Origin: an uncultured Lachnospiraceae bacterium
GTDB taxonomy: Bacteria > Bacillota > Clostridia > Lachnospirales > Lachnospiraceae
Direction of reading: 5' to 3'
DNA: 64,000 nucleotides
NCBI GenBank assembly: GCA_910578885.1
Contig: CAJTSH010000011.1
Location: 1 to 64,000 of the forward strand
The notes below the pieces were generated by a model that saw nothing but the letters and a program-made list of their open reading frames with translations, was not told the origin of the DNA and ran no database searches. Position numbers and translations under genes: made by a program. Shown in pieces: positions 24,246 to 34,122 of the stretch (positions are counted from its first letter, which is position 1; every line of letters starts with the position of its first letter).

Positions 24246-25437
24246 ACAAGACTATATGAATGGTGCAGAGAATACACTTTTACATACGTATAACCGTTTC
24301 CCGGTTGTACTGGAAAAGGGTGAGGGCGTATATCTGTATGATACGGACGGAAAAAAATATCTGGATTTTGCCGCCGGAATTGCGGTCAATGCGTTTGGCT
24401 ACGGGAATGAGGAATATCTGAACGCGCTAAAAGCACAGGCGGATAAGCTGATCCACACCTCGAATCTATATTATAACGTGCCGATAGGGAATGCGGCACA
24501 GCGGTTTTTAAAAATTTCCGGAATGGATCGGGTATTTTTCACCAACAGCGGTACGGAAGCAATCGAAGGCGCCATCAAGGCGGCAAAGAAGTATGCATAT
24601 ACCAGAGACGGTCATGCGGGACATGAAATCATTGCGATGCAGCATTCCTTCCACGGGAGAACAATCGGGGCGCTTTCCGTAACCGGAAATGCGCATTATC
24701 AGGAGCCGTTTGAGCCGTTGATGCCGGGGGTGAAATTTGCAGAATACAATAATTTGGATAGCGTAAAGGCGCAGATTACCGAAAAGACCTGTGCAATCCT
24801 GTTTGAAACGGTACAGGGCGAAGGAGGAATCTATCCTGCAGCGCCAGAATTTATGGAGGGTGTGCGCAGACTCTGTGACGAAAACGATATCTTATTGATT
24901 TTAGATGAAATTCAGTGCGGGATGGCAAGAACCGGCTACATGTTCGCATGGCAGAAATACGGTGTGAAGCCGGATATTATGACGAGTGCGAAGGCGCTTG
25001 GCTGCGGCGTTCCGGTAGGTGCATTTGCAATGACAGAGACAGTGGCGGAAAAGTCGTTGGCGCCGGGAGATCACGGAACCACTTACGGAGGAAATCCATT
25101 GGCGGGGGCTGCCGTAGATAAAGTGATTGAGATGATGGAACGGGAAAATATAGCTGCACATGTGCAGAAAATCGGCGCTTATCTGGAGGAAAAATTAGAT
25201 GCGCTGGTAGAGAAATATGATTTCCTGACGGCACGCAGGGGTATGGGTCTTCTTCAGGGTCTGGTGAGTACAATGCCAATCGGAGAGATTGTGTTAAAAG
25301 CATTGGAGGAGGGCTTGCTGGTGATTTCCGCTGGGAGCGATGTCATCCGTTTCGTTCCGCCGCTTGTGATTGAAAAAGAGCATGTGGATGAAATGCTAGA
25401 GAAGCTGGAAAAGGCTTTTAGTCAGTTTATTTCATAG
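24238..25437 (+). CDS. argD: Acetylornithine aminotransferase
   Basis: The 399-residue class III PLP transaminase converts N-acetylglutamate semialdehyde to N-acetylornithine. The cofactor motifs are visible: FTNSGTEAIEGAIK, the Asp in ILDEIQCGMARTG, and the Schiff-base Lys in MTSAKALGCGVP (about residue 253). The start ATG overlaps the end of argB, so the two are translationally coupled. It ends the arginine unit. A role in other omega-transaminations cannot be excluded. Confidence 0.95.
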   Translation: MNKQDYMNGAENTLLHTYNRFPVVLEKGEGVYLYDTDGKKYLDFAAGIAVNAFGYGNEEYLNALKAQADKLIHTSNLYYNVPIGNAAQRFLKISGMDRVFFTNSGTEAIEGAIKAAKKYAYTRDGHAGHEIIAMQHSFHGRTIGALSVTGNAHYQEPFEPLMPGVKFAEYNNLDSVKAQITEKTCAILFETVQGEGGIYPAAPEFMEGVRRLCDENDILLILDEIQCGMARTGYMFAWQKYGVKPDIMTSAKALGCGVPVGAFAMTETVAEKSLAPGDHGTTYGGNPLAGAAVDKVIEMMERENIAAHVQKIGAYLEEKLDALVEKYDFLTARRGMGLLQGLVSTMPIGEIVLKALEEGLLVISAGSDVIRFVPPLVIEKEHVDEMLEKLEKAFSQFIS

Positions 25438-25463
25438 TTTCGGTGGTTTTATGAAATTTCTAC

Positions 25464-25492
25464 TTGTAATAGTGAAGAATTTTCGTTAGAAT
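25464..25492 (+). promoter_or_regulatory. Predicted promoter of the comEA unit
   Basis: TTGTAA (25464-25469) and TAGAAT (25487-25492) are 17 bp apart, 49 bp before the comEA start. Confidence 0.6.
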
Positions 25493-25541
25493 AAGAGTAA
25501 TCAGGCATCAGGAACTCCTTATACAGATAAGGAGAATGTCT

Positions 25542-26147
25542 ATGAAGAAGAAAATCATCAGTATGTTTTATGGGATACTGGTACTGGCAGTGGGTTTTTC
25601 TGCCTGTGCAAGAGAGGAAACTGTCTATCTGGAGCAGATACAGGAGGCTTCGGAGGAGACGGAAGCAGTAACGCCGGACGAATCGAGAGAGCCGGCTTTC
25701 TGTTGTGTGTATGTGTGCGGAGCGGTAGTAAATCCGGGGGTATACACACTTCCTGCGGATGCAAGAATCTGCGACGCCCTTAAGGCGGCAGGCGGGTTTG
25801 ACGAGACAGCGGCAAAGGAAGCCGTGAATTTAGCGGGGCGGATTCAAGACGCTGAGCAGATTCGTATCCCGACGGTGGAAGAGTTTGCGTCAGAACCAGC
25901 GGCAGGAGAAGAAACAGCGGCATACGAAAATGCTTCCGGCATTGGAAGCGGCGGCAGGGTCAATCTGAATACGGCAACGAAGGAAGAGCTTATGACGGTT
26001 CCGGGCATTGGAAGTTCCAAAGCAGAGAGTATTCTGGCATACCGAATGGAACACGGCTGTTTCGCCGATGTCAGGGATATTATGAAAATAGCGGGAATCA
26101 AAGAGGGAATTTTTGAGAAAATCAAAGACAGCATTACGGTTAACTGA
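25542..26147 (+). CDS. comEA: ComEA-type DNA receptor (SLBB plus helix-hairpin-helix)
   Basis: An N-terminal lipoprotein-type signal (VGFSACARE) is followed by an acidic spacer. Next comes an SLBB domain (about 52-105, VYVCGAVVNPGVYTLP) and a C-terminal tandem helix-hairpin-helix (about 140-200, VNLNTATKEELMTVPGIGSSKAESI). ComEA binds double-stranded DNA outside the membrane and hands it to ComEC. The Cys lipobox suggests lipid anchoring rather than the transmembrane anchor of B. subtilis ComEA. The ATG at 25542 is chosen because AAGGAG lies 7 bp before it; the ATG at 25536 would leave only 1 bp. Confidence 0.9.
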   Translation: MKKKIISMFYGILVLAVGFSACAREETVYLEQIQEASEETEAVTPDESREPAFCCVYVCGAVVNPGVYTLPADARICDALKAAGGFDETAAKEAVNLAGRIQDAEQIRIPTVEEFASEPAAGEETAAYENASGIGSGGRVNLNTATKEELMTVPGIGSSKAESILAYRMEHGCFADVRDIMKIAGIKEGIFEKIKDSITVN

Positions 26148-26155
26148 GGTGGAAA

Positions 26156-26848
26156 ATGGCTAAGAAAGTTCTTGTAGTAGATGATGAAAAATTAATCGTG
26201 AAGGGAATCCGTTTCAGTCTGGAGCAGGACGGAATGGAAGTGACCTGTGCCTATGACGGAGAAGAGGCGCTAAAGCTTGCGACCGAGAATAAATTTGACA
26301 TGATTTTGCTGGATATCATGCTTCCGAAGATGGATGGTTTTGAAGTATGCCAGCATATCAGGGATTTTTCCAATGTGCCGATTGTTATGCTGACTGCCAA
26401 GGGCGATGATATGGATAAGATACTGGGACTGGAATATGGAGCGGACGACTATATCACAAAGCCATTTAATATCTTGGAGGTAAAGGCGAGAATTAAGGCG
26501 ATTATGCGCCGCACCAGCCAGAGCGAGACGAAGCAGGATAACTCTAAGCTGATAGAGAGCGGAGACCTAAGGCTGGATTGTGAGAGCAGAAGGCTGTATG
26601 TATCGGGCAAAGAAATCAATCTGACTGCTAAAGAATTTGATTTGTTGGAGCTGTTAGTGCTGAATCCGAATAAAGTATATGGCAGAGAGAATCTTTTGAA
26701 TCTGGTCTGGGGCTATGAGTATCCGGGGGATGTCAGAACTGTGGATGTGCATGTGCGGAGACTGAGGGAAAAGATCGAGCCAAATCCAAGCGAGCCGAAA
26801 TATGTACACACGAAATGGGGGGTCGGCTATTTCTATCGGCATAGTTGA
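26156..26848 (+). CDS. OmpR/PhoB-family response regulator
   Basis: The 230-residue protein has a receiver domain (VVDDEKLI, phospho-Asp in LLDIMLPKMDG near residue 53, Lys in DYITKPFN) and a C-terminal winged helix (about 130-228, LTAKEFDLLELL to VDVHVRRLREKIE). It resembles the WalR/PhoP type. It begins 8 bp after comEA and is followed by its sensor kinase, so the signalling pair is embedded in the competence operon. Targets are unknown; cell-envelope control is a fair guess by similarity. Confidence 0.92.
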   Translation: MAKKVLVVDDEKLIVKGIRFSLEQDGMEVTCAYDGEEALKLATENKFDMILLDIMLPKMDGFEVCQHIRDFSNVPIVMLTAKGDDMDKILGLEYGADDYITKPFNILEVKARIKAIMRRTSQSETKQDNSKLIESGDLRLDCESRRLYVSGKEINLTAKEFDLLELLVLNPNKVYGRENLLNLVWGYEYPGDVRTVDVHVRRLREKIEPNPSEPKYVHTKWGVGYFYRHS

Positions 26849-26867
26849 CGAATAAAGGGACAGTGGC

Positions 26868-28319
26868 ATGAAGAAACGAAAAATACGTGATTTTGTAAGA
26901 AGTCTGAAATTTCGGCTGATTCTCATCTGTATGATGGTCGGAATCGTATCCGGGCATGTGATTCGGATAGGAATTCTGCAGGCTTATGAGAAAAGAGCCG
27001 TATCTGTAAGAAATATTGATATTCTCAGTCAGGGAAAGATTCTGGCAAATCAGATTGTGGATACGGGGTATGTCTATGATACCTCGTCGGAGGCAATTAC
27101 CGCACAATTGGAACAGCTCTCACAGATATATGACGGAAGAGTGATGATTATTGATTCCACTTTCCGTATCATCAAGGATACCTACGATTTAGATACGAAT
27201 AAAATTATCATTTCGGAAGAAGTGGTAAAGAGTTTTTCCGGAAAAGGACGGGAAATTTCTAACTATGATGCCAGAAACCGTTACATTGAGACGCTTGTCC
27301 CGTTAGTTTATACCGATGCGGAACCTGAGCAGCAGGAGGTAATCGGCGTTATTCTTATCAGTGTGTCGACAGATTATATAGAGGCAAATGTAGAATATCT
27401 ACGAAATCGCGCATTGATTTTCCAAGTAGTGATGGCAGTAGCATTGTTCGCAATAGTAGTATGGCTGTCTGTTCGGATTACAAGACCATTGAAGCGGATG
27501 TCAAAGTGTATTGAAGAGATTCAGACCGGCTATGGAGACAGTGACGGAACTTTAATGATAGATGAATACACTGAGACCATGCAGGTGTCGGAGAAATTTA
27601 ATAAACTCTATAGCCGTATGAAAATGCTGGATGATTCCAGACAGGAATTCGTTTCAAATGTGTCTCATGAGCTAAAGACGCCTTTGACCTCCATGAAAGT
27701 CCTTGCAGACTCCCTGAATGGACAGGACAACGTTCCGGTAGAGCTTTACCGGGATTTTATGCAGGACATTGGAAACGAGATTGAACGGGAGAACAAAATC
27801 ATCAATGATTTGCTGTCTCTGGTGAAAATGGACAAGTCTGCATCAGATTTAAATATTACCTCCGTAAATATCAATGAAATGGTGGAGCAGATATTGAAAC
27901 GTCTGCGCCCGATTGCAGAAAAACAGCATGTGGAACTGGTCTTGGAGAGCTTTCGTCCGGTAACGGCGGAGATTGACGAGGTGAAGCTGACGCTTGCGAT
28001 TACGAATCTGATTGAAAACGGTATCAAATATAATAAAGAAGAGGGATGGGTACATGTGTCCTTGAATGCAGATCATCAGTATTTCTATGTGAAAGTGGAT
28101 GATTCAGGAATCGGTATCCCTAAAGATTCGCTGGAACATATTTACGAGCGTTTTTATCGTGTGGACAAGTCTCATTCGAGAGAAATCGGAGGGACCGGGC
28201 TTGGTCTTGCGATTACCAGAAATGCAATTTTGATGCACCGCGGAGCAATCAAAGTGTTCAGTACGGAAGGGGAGGGAACCATGTTTACGGTAAGGATTCC
28301 TTTGAACTATATCGCATAG
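26868..28319 (+). CDS. Sensor histidine kinase with HAMP domain
   Basis: The 483-residue kinase has two membrane spans (about 14-34 and 182-203) around an extracytoplasmic sensor of ~145 residues. A HAMP linker follows, then HisKA with the phospho-acceptor His in VSHELKTPLTS (about residue 267) and a HATPase domain (NLIENGIKY, DSGIGIP, GGTGLGLAI). No cytoplasmic PAS domain is seen, unlike WalK. It forms a cognate pair with the upstream regulator and is followed 12 bp later by a GerMN lipoprotein that may modulate it. Confidence 0.92.
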   Translation: MKKRKIRDFVRSLKFRLILICMMVGIVSGHVIRIGILQAYEKRAVSVRNIDILSQGKILANQIVDTGYVYDTSSEAITAQLEQLSQIYDGRVMIIDSTFRIIKDTYDLDTNKIIISEEVVKSFSGKGREISNYDARNRYIETLVPLVYTDAEPEQQEVIGVILISVSTDYIEANVEYLRNRALIFQVVMAVALFAIVVWLSVRITRPLKRMSKCIEEIQTGYGDSDGTLMIDEYTETMQVSEKFNKLYSRMKMLDDSRQEFVSNVSHELKTPLTSMKVLADSLNGQDNVPVELYRDFMQDIGNEIERENKIINDLLSLVKMDKSASDLNITSVNINEMVEQILKRLRPIAEKQHVELVLESFRPVTAEIDEVKLTLAITNLIENGIKYNKEEGWVHVSLNADHQYFYVKVDDSGIGIPKDSLEHIYERFYRVDKSHSREIGGTGLGLAITRNAILMHRGAIKVFSTEGEGTMFTVRIPLNYIA

Positions 28320-28331
28320 GAGGTGCAGGAA

Positions 28332-29291
28332 ATGAAAAGATTTTTACTGGTAATTATGGCTGCACTTTTTTTGGTCGGGCTGTCGGGCTGTCTGTTTTCC
28401 ACGGAGGAGGAGAGCCGGTATCATGCTTATTATCTTAATAAAGAAAAAACCAAGATTATAGAAGAAAATTATACGCCGGAGAGTCTGGATACAGAAGATT
28501 TGATTATTGAGTTTATTGAGCTGATTCATATAGATGCAGAGAGCGTAGAATACCAAAAACCGCTGCCTCAGCATGTGAGGGTGGTCAGTTATAATTATGA
28601 CGGGAACCAGTTGTCACTCTATTTTAATGAGGCGTATGCGACGATGGGAGTGGCGGAGGAAGTGCTGTGCCGCGCTGCAATTGTACGTACAATGGTGCAG
28701 ATTCCGAGAGTGACCTGTGTTTCCTTCTATATAGGAGATACGCCGCTTACCGACCAGAGAGGGAATGTCGTGGGGCTTATGACAAATGAAAGCTTTGTTG
28801 AAAATCCGGGCGAGCAGATTAATTCCATACAGACGGCGTCTATCAATCTGTATTTTTCAAATTCTACGGGAGATGGGCTGGTCATGACGACGGAAGAGGT
28901 GTCCTATATCAGTAATATTTCTATGGAGAAGCTGGTAATGGAGCATCTTTTGGAAGGACCGCATGAAGAGGGCATGATAGCGGCGATTCCAAGCGGAACG
29001 AAATTAGTAAGTGTTGCTACGACAAATGGAACCTGCTATGTGAATCTGGATGAAGGATTTCTGAATCAGGTCTATGAGGTGCAGGAGCCGATTGTCATTT
29101 ATTCTATCGTAGATTCTCTTTCTGAGATTCCGGGAGTTGCCAGAGTTCAGATATCCGTTAACGGAAATACAGCGGGTATCTATCGGGATACATTTGCGCT
29201 GGATACTCTATATGAGCGGAATCTGGATTATGTAGTGAGCGGAGAGACGATAGGTACAGAGATAAAGGAGAGTGAAGAACCGTTTGAGTAA
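28332..29291 (+). CDS. Lipoprotein with two GerMN domains
   Basis: The 319-residue protein has a lipobox (VGLSGCLFS, Cys at about residue 20) and two GerMN-type domains (about 50-165 and 180-300), each with an ALxxAxIVxT-like or LVMEHLLEGP helix followed by short beta strands. GerMN domains occur in the germination protein GerM and in actinobacterial LpqB, encoded beside the MtrA-MtrB two-component pair. The same order here (regulator, kinase, GerMN lipoprotein) suggests an accessory that tunes the kinase. The ATG at 28332 has GGAGG 8 bp upstream. Its end overlaps comEC by 20 bp. Confidence 0.85.
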   Translation: MKRFLLVIMAALFLVGLSGCLFSTEEESRYHAYYLNKEKTKIIEENYTPESLDTEDLIIEFIELIHIDAESVEYQKPLPQHVRVVSYNYDGNQLSLYFNEAYATMGVAEEVLCRAAIVRTMVQIPRVTCVSFYIGDTPLTDQRGNVVGLMTNESFVENPGEQINSIQTASINLYFSNSTGDGLVMTTEEVSYISNISMEKLVMEHLLEGPHEEGMIAAIPSGTKLVSVATTNGTCYVNLDEGFLNQVYEVQEPIVIYSIVDSLSEIPGVARVQISVNGNTAGIYRDTFALDTLYERNLDYVVSGETIGTEIKESEEPFE

Positions 29292-31677
29292 AAGACCGTT
29301 TGTCTGGACGGCAGTGTGTTTTGTTCTCGGTACTTTATGGGGGTTATCCCGGCGGTGGTATCTTCCGGTCTGTCTGCTGTTTCTGTTAGGAATATGGCAG
29401 GCAGACGGGTGGAGAATCCAAAGAAAGAAAAAGCGTGAAGCCCAAAGAAGAGGAGGACAGTGGAAAGGAATAAGCCTGAAAGTGTTTCTTATTTTCTGGA
29501 GTATGGCTTGGATTTTGGCATTTGTGTCCGGCAGCATTCACGCAGGGAGGCAGCAGGAGTACCGGGAGGCATATCTGCCGAAACTAAAAGAGGAAGCAGA
29601 AGCATCCGTTCAGGGCGTTGTCTGCAAAAAAGAAGCAAAGAATGATGAGTATCATATCTATCTGAAAGATGTCATCTTACAGATTTCGAATCATAGGTAT
29701 CAGACAAATCAAGTTCTGGTACATCTGTCTACCGATGAATATTCCATCGGAACAACCCTTGTGTTAAATGGGACAATACAAAGATTCCGCCATGCCGTAA
29801 ATGAAGGCGGATATGAAGAAGAACAGTTTTATCATGGAAGAAAGGTGGATTATGCCTTTGTCACAAAAGAGGTTATCGGCTGCTATGGCAGGAAGGCGGC
29901 AGTCAGGGAAGCGCTGTATCAATTGAGGAAGAGGCTAAAGGACAGTTTGAAAAGCAATGCACATACCAAAGACGTGGGAATCTTGGCGGTAATGCTTCTG
30001 GGGGAGAAAAGCCTCATGGATTCGGAAGTAAAAAAGCAGTATCGGCAGGCGGGGATTTCACATATTTTGGTAATCAGCGGTTTACATATATCTATGCTTG
30101 GTATGGGGATATTTGGATTGCTTCGAAAAGGGAAGAGGAGTATCTATTTTTCTGCGGCAATGTCCGTTCTGGTTCTGGCAGGCTATGTCTGTATGACCGG
30201 AAACAGCGCTTCGGCAATACGGGCGCTATTGATGTTTGCACTTGGCATGGGAGGCAAATGTCTTGGCAGAACGTATGACAGGGCGACCGGACTGGCATTT
30301 GCAGTACTTATTCTGCTGTGGCAGAATCCGTTTTTGATCGGGGACAGCGGTTTTTTGTTTTCTGTTGCCGCGGTAATAGGCGTAATTGCTTCGGGGGAAG
30401 ACGCGAAGACATGGCAGGTCAATGCGAAGATTCAGTTGATGACACTGCCGCTTGTCGTCTGTTATTATTATGAAATTCCTATTTATGCCCTGCTTTTAAA
30501 TCTTTTTGTACTGCCGCTGGTGGCTCCGATTGTAGTATCTGGCATATTTGGAAGTGTAATGGGTCTTTTCTGGGCGAAGGGAGCAAGGCTTTTGCTGTTC
30601 TTACCGCATATGCTGTTGTACGTTATTGAGACGGCAGGAAAATTGCCGGGGCAGCTTCCTTATGCGTATCTGGTCGTGGGACAGCCTGAAATCTGGCAGG
30701 TTTGCGGATATTATGTGTTGTTGGTATTGTTTTTAGTATTAGAAAACGGATATTGGAAGAAGCGTAGGGAAGACGCTGCATTCTTCCAAAATCGGGTGAA
30801 AAGATGCGCTGCGGCAGCGGGAAAGGTGACGGCATTATGGTTCTTCCTTACCTTCCGTCAGCCACAGGATACGAGAATAGATGTCCTGGACGTGGGACAG
30901 GGAGACGGTATCTGTATCCAGACAAAGGGAGGCGTAAATCTCTTTTTAGACGGCGGAAGCAGTGATGTATTTCAGGTGGGCGCTTACCGGATAGAGCCTT
31001 ATTTGAAATGTAATGGGATCGGGGAGATTGACTACTGGTTTCTTTCACATGCGGATACAGACCATATGAGTGGGCTGCTGGAGCTATTGGAAGAGGGATA
31101 TACGGTAAAACATCTTGTGATTAGCGCATATGGCGTGGAAAATGAAAATCTGGAACGCCTGCTTGGACTGGCTGAAAAAAACGAGATTCCCGTTATCTAT
31201 TTGAAGGAAGGAGATGTGCTGAATCTCTTGGAAGGAAAAATGAAGTGCCTGTTTCCGAATGCACAAGCGCAGTCGGACGATATCAACGGGAACTCTATGA
31301 TTCTGCTCTATGAGGAAGGGAAGTTTCAGGCATTGTTCACTGGAGATACAGGGATTGCACAGGAAAAAGAAATGTTGAAAGAGAAATTGACAGGGGAGGT
31401 GGATTTCTATAAGGCGGCGCATCATGGTTCTAACTACTCGAATTCTCCGGAATGGCTTTCTTATCTGAAACCGAAAATATCGGTTGTATCCTGTGGAGAA
31501 AAGAACCGTTATGGGCATCCCGGCAGGGAGGCGGTAGAACATATGTCGGATGCAGGCAGCGATATTCATTACACAATGACGGGAGGGGAAATCAGCTTAG
31601 TGATAAGGGAAAATGGGATGGAAATCAGAAACTATCGAAACCCGCTTGAAGCCCACCGTTATCCTGTGGTAGAATGA
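29272..31677 (+). CDS. comEC: ComEC/Rec2 DNA-uptake channel
   Basis: The ~800-residue membrane protein carries single-stranded DNA across the membrane. Visible are an N-terminal membrane pair, an OB-like extracytoplasmic part, the competence domain (MLLGEKSLM, GISHILVISGLHISMLG) with many membrane spans, and a C-terminal metallo-beta-lactamase nuclease-like domain (DVGQGDGICI, LSHADTDHMSGL, KAAHHGSNYS). All key histidines of the last domain seem present. The first possible start is GTG at 29272, only 1 bp from AAGGAG; TTG at 29284 (13 bp away) is the alternative. The gene overlaps the GerMN gene, so the unit is coupled. Confidence 0.93.
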   Translation: MKNRLSKRPFVWTAVCFVLGTLWGLSRRWYLPVCLLFLLGIWQADGWRIQRKKKREAQRRGGQWKGISLKVFLIFWSMAWILAFVSGSIHAGRQQEYREAYLPKLKEEAEASVQGVVCKKEAKNDEYHIYLKDVILQISNHRYQTNQVLVHLSTDEYSIGTTLVLNGTIQRFRHAVNEGGYEEEQFYHGRKVDYAFVTKEVIGCYGRKAAVREALYQLRKRLKDSLKSNAHTKDVGILAVMLLGEKSLMDSEVKKQYRQAGISHILVISGLHISMLGMGIFGLLRKGKRSIYFSAAMSVLVLAGYVCMTGNSASAIRALLMFALGMGGKCLGRTYDRATGLAFAVLILLWQNPFLIGDSGFLFSVAAVIGVIASGEDAKTWQVNAKIQLMTLPLVVCYYYEIPIYALLLNLFVLPLVAPIVVSGIFGSVMGLFWAKGARLLLFLPHMLLYVIETAGKLPGQLPYAYLVVGQPEIWQVCGYYVLLVLFLVLENGYWKKRREDAAFFQNRVKRCAAAAGKVTALWFFLTFRQPQDTRIDVLDVGQGDGICIQTKGGVNLFLDGGSSDVFQVGAYRIEPYLKCNGIGEIDYWFLSHADTDHMSGLLELLEEGYTVKHLVISAYGVENENLERLLGLAEKNEIPVIYLKEGDVLNLLEGKMKCLFPNAQAQSDDINGNSMILLYEEGKFQALFTGDTGIAQEKEMLKEKLTGEVDFYKAAHHGSNYSNSPEWLSYLKPKISVVSCGEKNRYGHPGREAVEHMSDAGSDIHYTMTGGEISLVIRENGMEIRNYRNPLEAHRYPVVE

Positions 31678-31681
31678 CCCT

Positions 31682-32665
31682 ATGAAAACGATTGATGATG
31701 ATATTAAAAACGGAAACATACGTCAGGTCTATCTGCTGTATGGGGAAGAAAATTATTTAAAACGGCAATATAGGGATAAGCTAAGGCATGCACTGGTGGC
31801 AGAAGGGGACAATATGAACTTTTCCGCTTATGAAGGAAAGAATATCAATCCGAAGGAATTGATTGATTTGGCGGAAACTCTTCCTTTTTTTGCTGAAAAG
31901 CGGCTGATTCTGATAGAAAACAGCGGATTTTTTAAGAATCAGGCGGAGGAACTGGCGGCATATTTAAAGACTGTACCGGAAACAACTTGCTTCGTATTTG
32001 TAGAAGAGGAAGTAGACAAGCGTTCGAAAATGTATAAGGCTGCGAAGAACGCCGGAAGCGTCGTGGAATTCGCCAGGCAGAAAGAGGAGCTTTTGACTCG
32101 TTGGATTACCGGCAGAATCCGCAGGGAGGGCAAAAAGATTACTAATCAGGCAATGCAGCTTTTTTTGTCCATGACCGGCAGTGATATGGAAAATATTGAT
32201 AAGGAGCTTGAAAAGCTTCTCTGTTATTGTATGGATAAGGACGGCATTTATCCGGATGATGTGGAAAGCGTTTGCAGCGGGCAGATCAATAACCGGATTT
32301 TCGATATGGTAAATGCGATTGCCGCAAAGGATCAGAAACAGGCATTGCTGCTCTATTATGACTTGCTGGAATTGAAAGAGCCTCCTATGCGTATCCTGTT
32401 TCTGATTGCACGCCAATTTCAAATTCTGTTTCTGGTGAAATCCATGCGGATGCAGGGACTGGATCAGACTGTGATTGCGCAAAAAGCCGGGATTCCGTCT
32501 TTTGCTGTGGGGCGCAATCTTAAGCAGGCAGGAGGATTTACGATAGAGCAGTTGGAGAGAGCGCTGGAAGACGCCGTGGCAGCGGAGACGGATATCAAGA
32601 CGGGACAAATGGCCGATCAGCTTGCCGTGGAGCTGTTGATTGTGAAGTACAGCAAGGCGGCATAA
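31682..32665 (+). CDS. holA: DNA polymerase III delta subunit
   Basis: The 327-residue clamp-loader subunit opens the beta clamp. It has the LLYGEENYLKRQY N-terminus, the AETLPFFAEKRLILIEN segment that contacts the clamp, and a C-terminal helical collar domain. It starts 4 bp after comEC, an arrangement also seen in B. subtilis (comEC-holA-rpsT). It is the last gene of the rightward com unit; a convergent MATE gene follows. Confidence 0.95.
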   Translation: MKTIDDDIKNGNIRQVYLLYGEENYLKRQYRDKLRHALVAEGDNMNFSAYEGKNINPKELIDLAETLPFFAEKRLILIENSGFFKNQAEELAAYLKTVPETTCFVFVEEEVDKRSKMYKAAKNAGSVVEFARQKEELLTRWITGRIRREGKKITNQAMQLFLSMTGSDMENIDKELEKLLCYCMDKDGIYPDDVESVCSGQINNRIFDMVNAIAAKDQKQALLLYYDLLELKEPPMRILFLIARQFQILFLVKSMRMQGLDQTVIAQKAGIPSFAVGRNLKQAGGFTIEQLERALEDAVAAETDIKTGQMADQLAVELLIVKYSKAA

Positions 32666-32701
32666 GCGGCTGGGGAACATTGTAAATGCAGGCGGATACG
32701 G

Positions 32702-34042
32702 CTATTGGGAATTGTCCTCGGTTCTGTTCCACGGTCCGTTGTGATAAAAAATAATAGAAAGAACCATCGCAATTGACCAGCCAATCGGCCATGCACACCA
32801 TATTCCAATATAGCCTGTTTGTTTTGCAAGTATTTCAGCGAGCGCCACTCTCAAAATCAAATCTGTAAAGGTAGTAATCATGAACATTTTCATGAGCCTG
32901 GCGCCGCGCAGGATACTGTCGGCAACCAGCTTTATGGATATGACAAAGTAGAATGGAGCTACGACGTATAGAAACTGCATACCGGATGCCAGCGCTAAAT
33001 CTGAGGGAGAATTGATAAAAAATGTGATAAGCGCTTTTGCAGCAAATAGATATAGTATTACAATTGGGATGCAGAGCAGCCATACGATTTTTACGCCTGC
33101 CTTAAAACCGCTTTTTACCCGGTGTAATATGCCGGCTCCCATATTTTGTGCCGTATAATTTGATATTCCATTTGCTAAGGTAGTAAATGAAGTGATTACC
33201 AAGTTGTTGAGCTTAACGGCAGCCGAATATCCAGCAGTAACCCCCACGCCGCAATCGTTGATAACGCTTTGAATTATGATATTTCCCACAGAAATAAAGC
33301 TCTGCTGTAAAATACTAGGGACTGCTATCACGGCGATTTGCTTTAACATTTTGCCGGAATATATTTGGAGCTTTCCGTCTGTGTGGATGCCTGCAAGCCT
33401 TTTTAAAACTGCGATTATTGCCAGTACGCAGCTGACGCCCTGACATAAAAAGGTTGCCCATGCAACGCCTGCAACGCCCATATCAAGTCTAGCTACAAAT
33501 AAAATATCTACCAGAATATTTGATGTCGAGGAAATTGCCAAAAAGATAAAGGGCGTTTTGGAATCGCCGAGCGCCGAGAAAATTCCCGTCGAAATGTTAT
33601 AAAAAAACAGAAACGGGAGTCCGCCGATATAAATATCCAGATACAATTTAGAATCGGACAATATTTCTTGCGGAGTGTGTATCAGACTAAGGAGACCATT
33701 GCAGCAGATGATACTAAACAGCATGAGAGCTGCGCATAGAACAGCGCTTGAAATCATGGTTGTGTATACGGATGTTTTCATATCTTTATATTTTTTTGCT
33801 CCAAATAATTGGGAAACAATTACGGAGCATCCTATATTGCATCCAAATGCGAATGCAATAAAAATCAGTGTTATCTCATAACTGTTGCCAACTGCAGCAA
33901 GGGCGTTCTCGCCTATAAATTTACCTGCTACCAGACTATCCGCAATATTATATAGCTGTTGAAAAATAATGCTTCCAAAAAGCGGAAGGCAGAATTTCCA
34001 CAGTACAGCTTCCGGTTTCCCTATGGTTAAGTCTTTATTCAT
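32702..34042 (-). CDS. MATE family multidrug exporter
   Basis: This membrane transporter of ~446 residues has 12 predicted spans and two homologous MatE halves (first starting WKFCLPLFGSIIFQQLYNIADS, second QIAVIAVPSILQQSFISVGN). MATE pumps expel cationic drugs or metabolites using Na+ or H+. I place the start at 34042 (MNKDLTIG), with AAAGGA upstream; an ATG 42 bp earlier is possible. It diverges from a LysR-type gene across an interval holding palindromic sites, so that regulator probably controls it. It interrupts the usual holA-rpsT order. Confidence 0.9.
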   Translation of the reverse strand: MNKDLTIGKPEAVLWKFCLPLFGSIIFQQLYNIADSLVAGKFIGENALAAVGNSYEITLIFIAFAFGCNIGCSVIVSQLFGAKKYKDMKTSVYTTMISSAVLCAALMLFSIICCNGLLSLIHTPQEILSDSKLYLDIYIGGLPFLFFYNISTGIFSALGDSKTPFIFLAISSTSNILVDILFVARLDMGVAGVAWATFLCQGVSCVLAIIAVLKRLAGIHTDGKLQIYSGKMLKQIAVIAVPSILQQSFISVGNIIIQSVINDCGVGVTAGYSAAVKLNNLVITSFTTLANGISNYTAQNMGAGILHRVKSGFKAGVKIVWLLCIPIVILYLFAAKALITFFINSPSDLALASGMQFLYVVAPFYFVISIKLVADSILRGARLMKMFMITTFTDLILRVALAEILAKQTGYIGIWCAWPIGWSIAMVLSIIFYHNGPWNRTEDNSQ

Positions 34043-34122
34043 TTCATCATTGTCCTTTCCATATTGTTTTTTTGCTTTTCTCATATTATACTCTGAATGA
34101 TGGGATATGAAAAATGTATATA

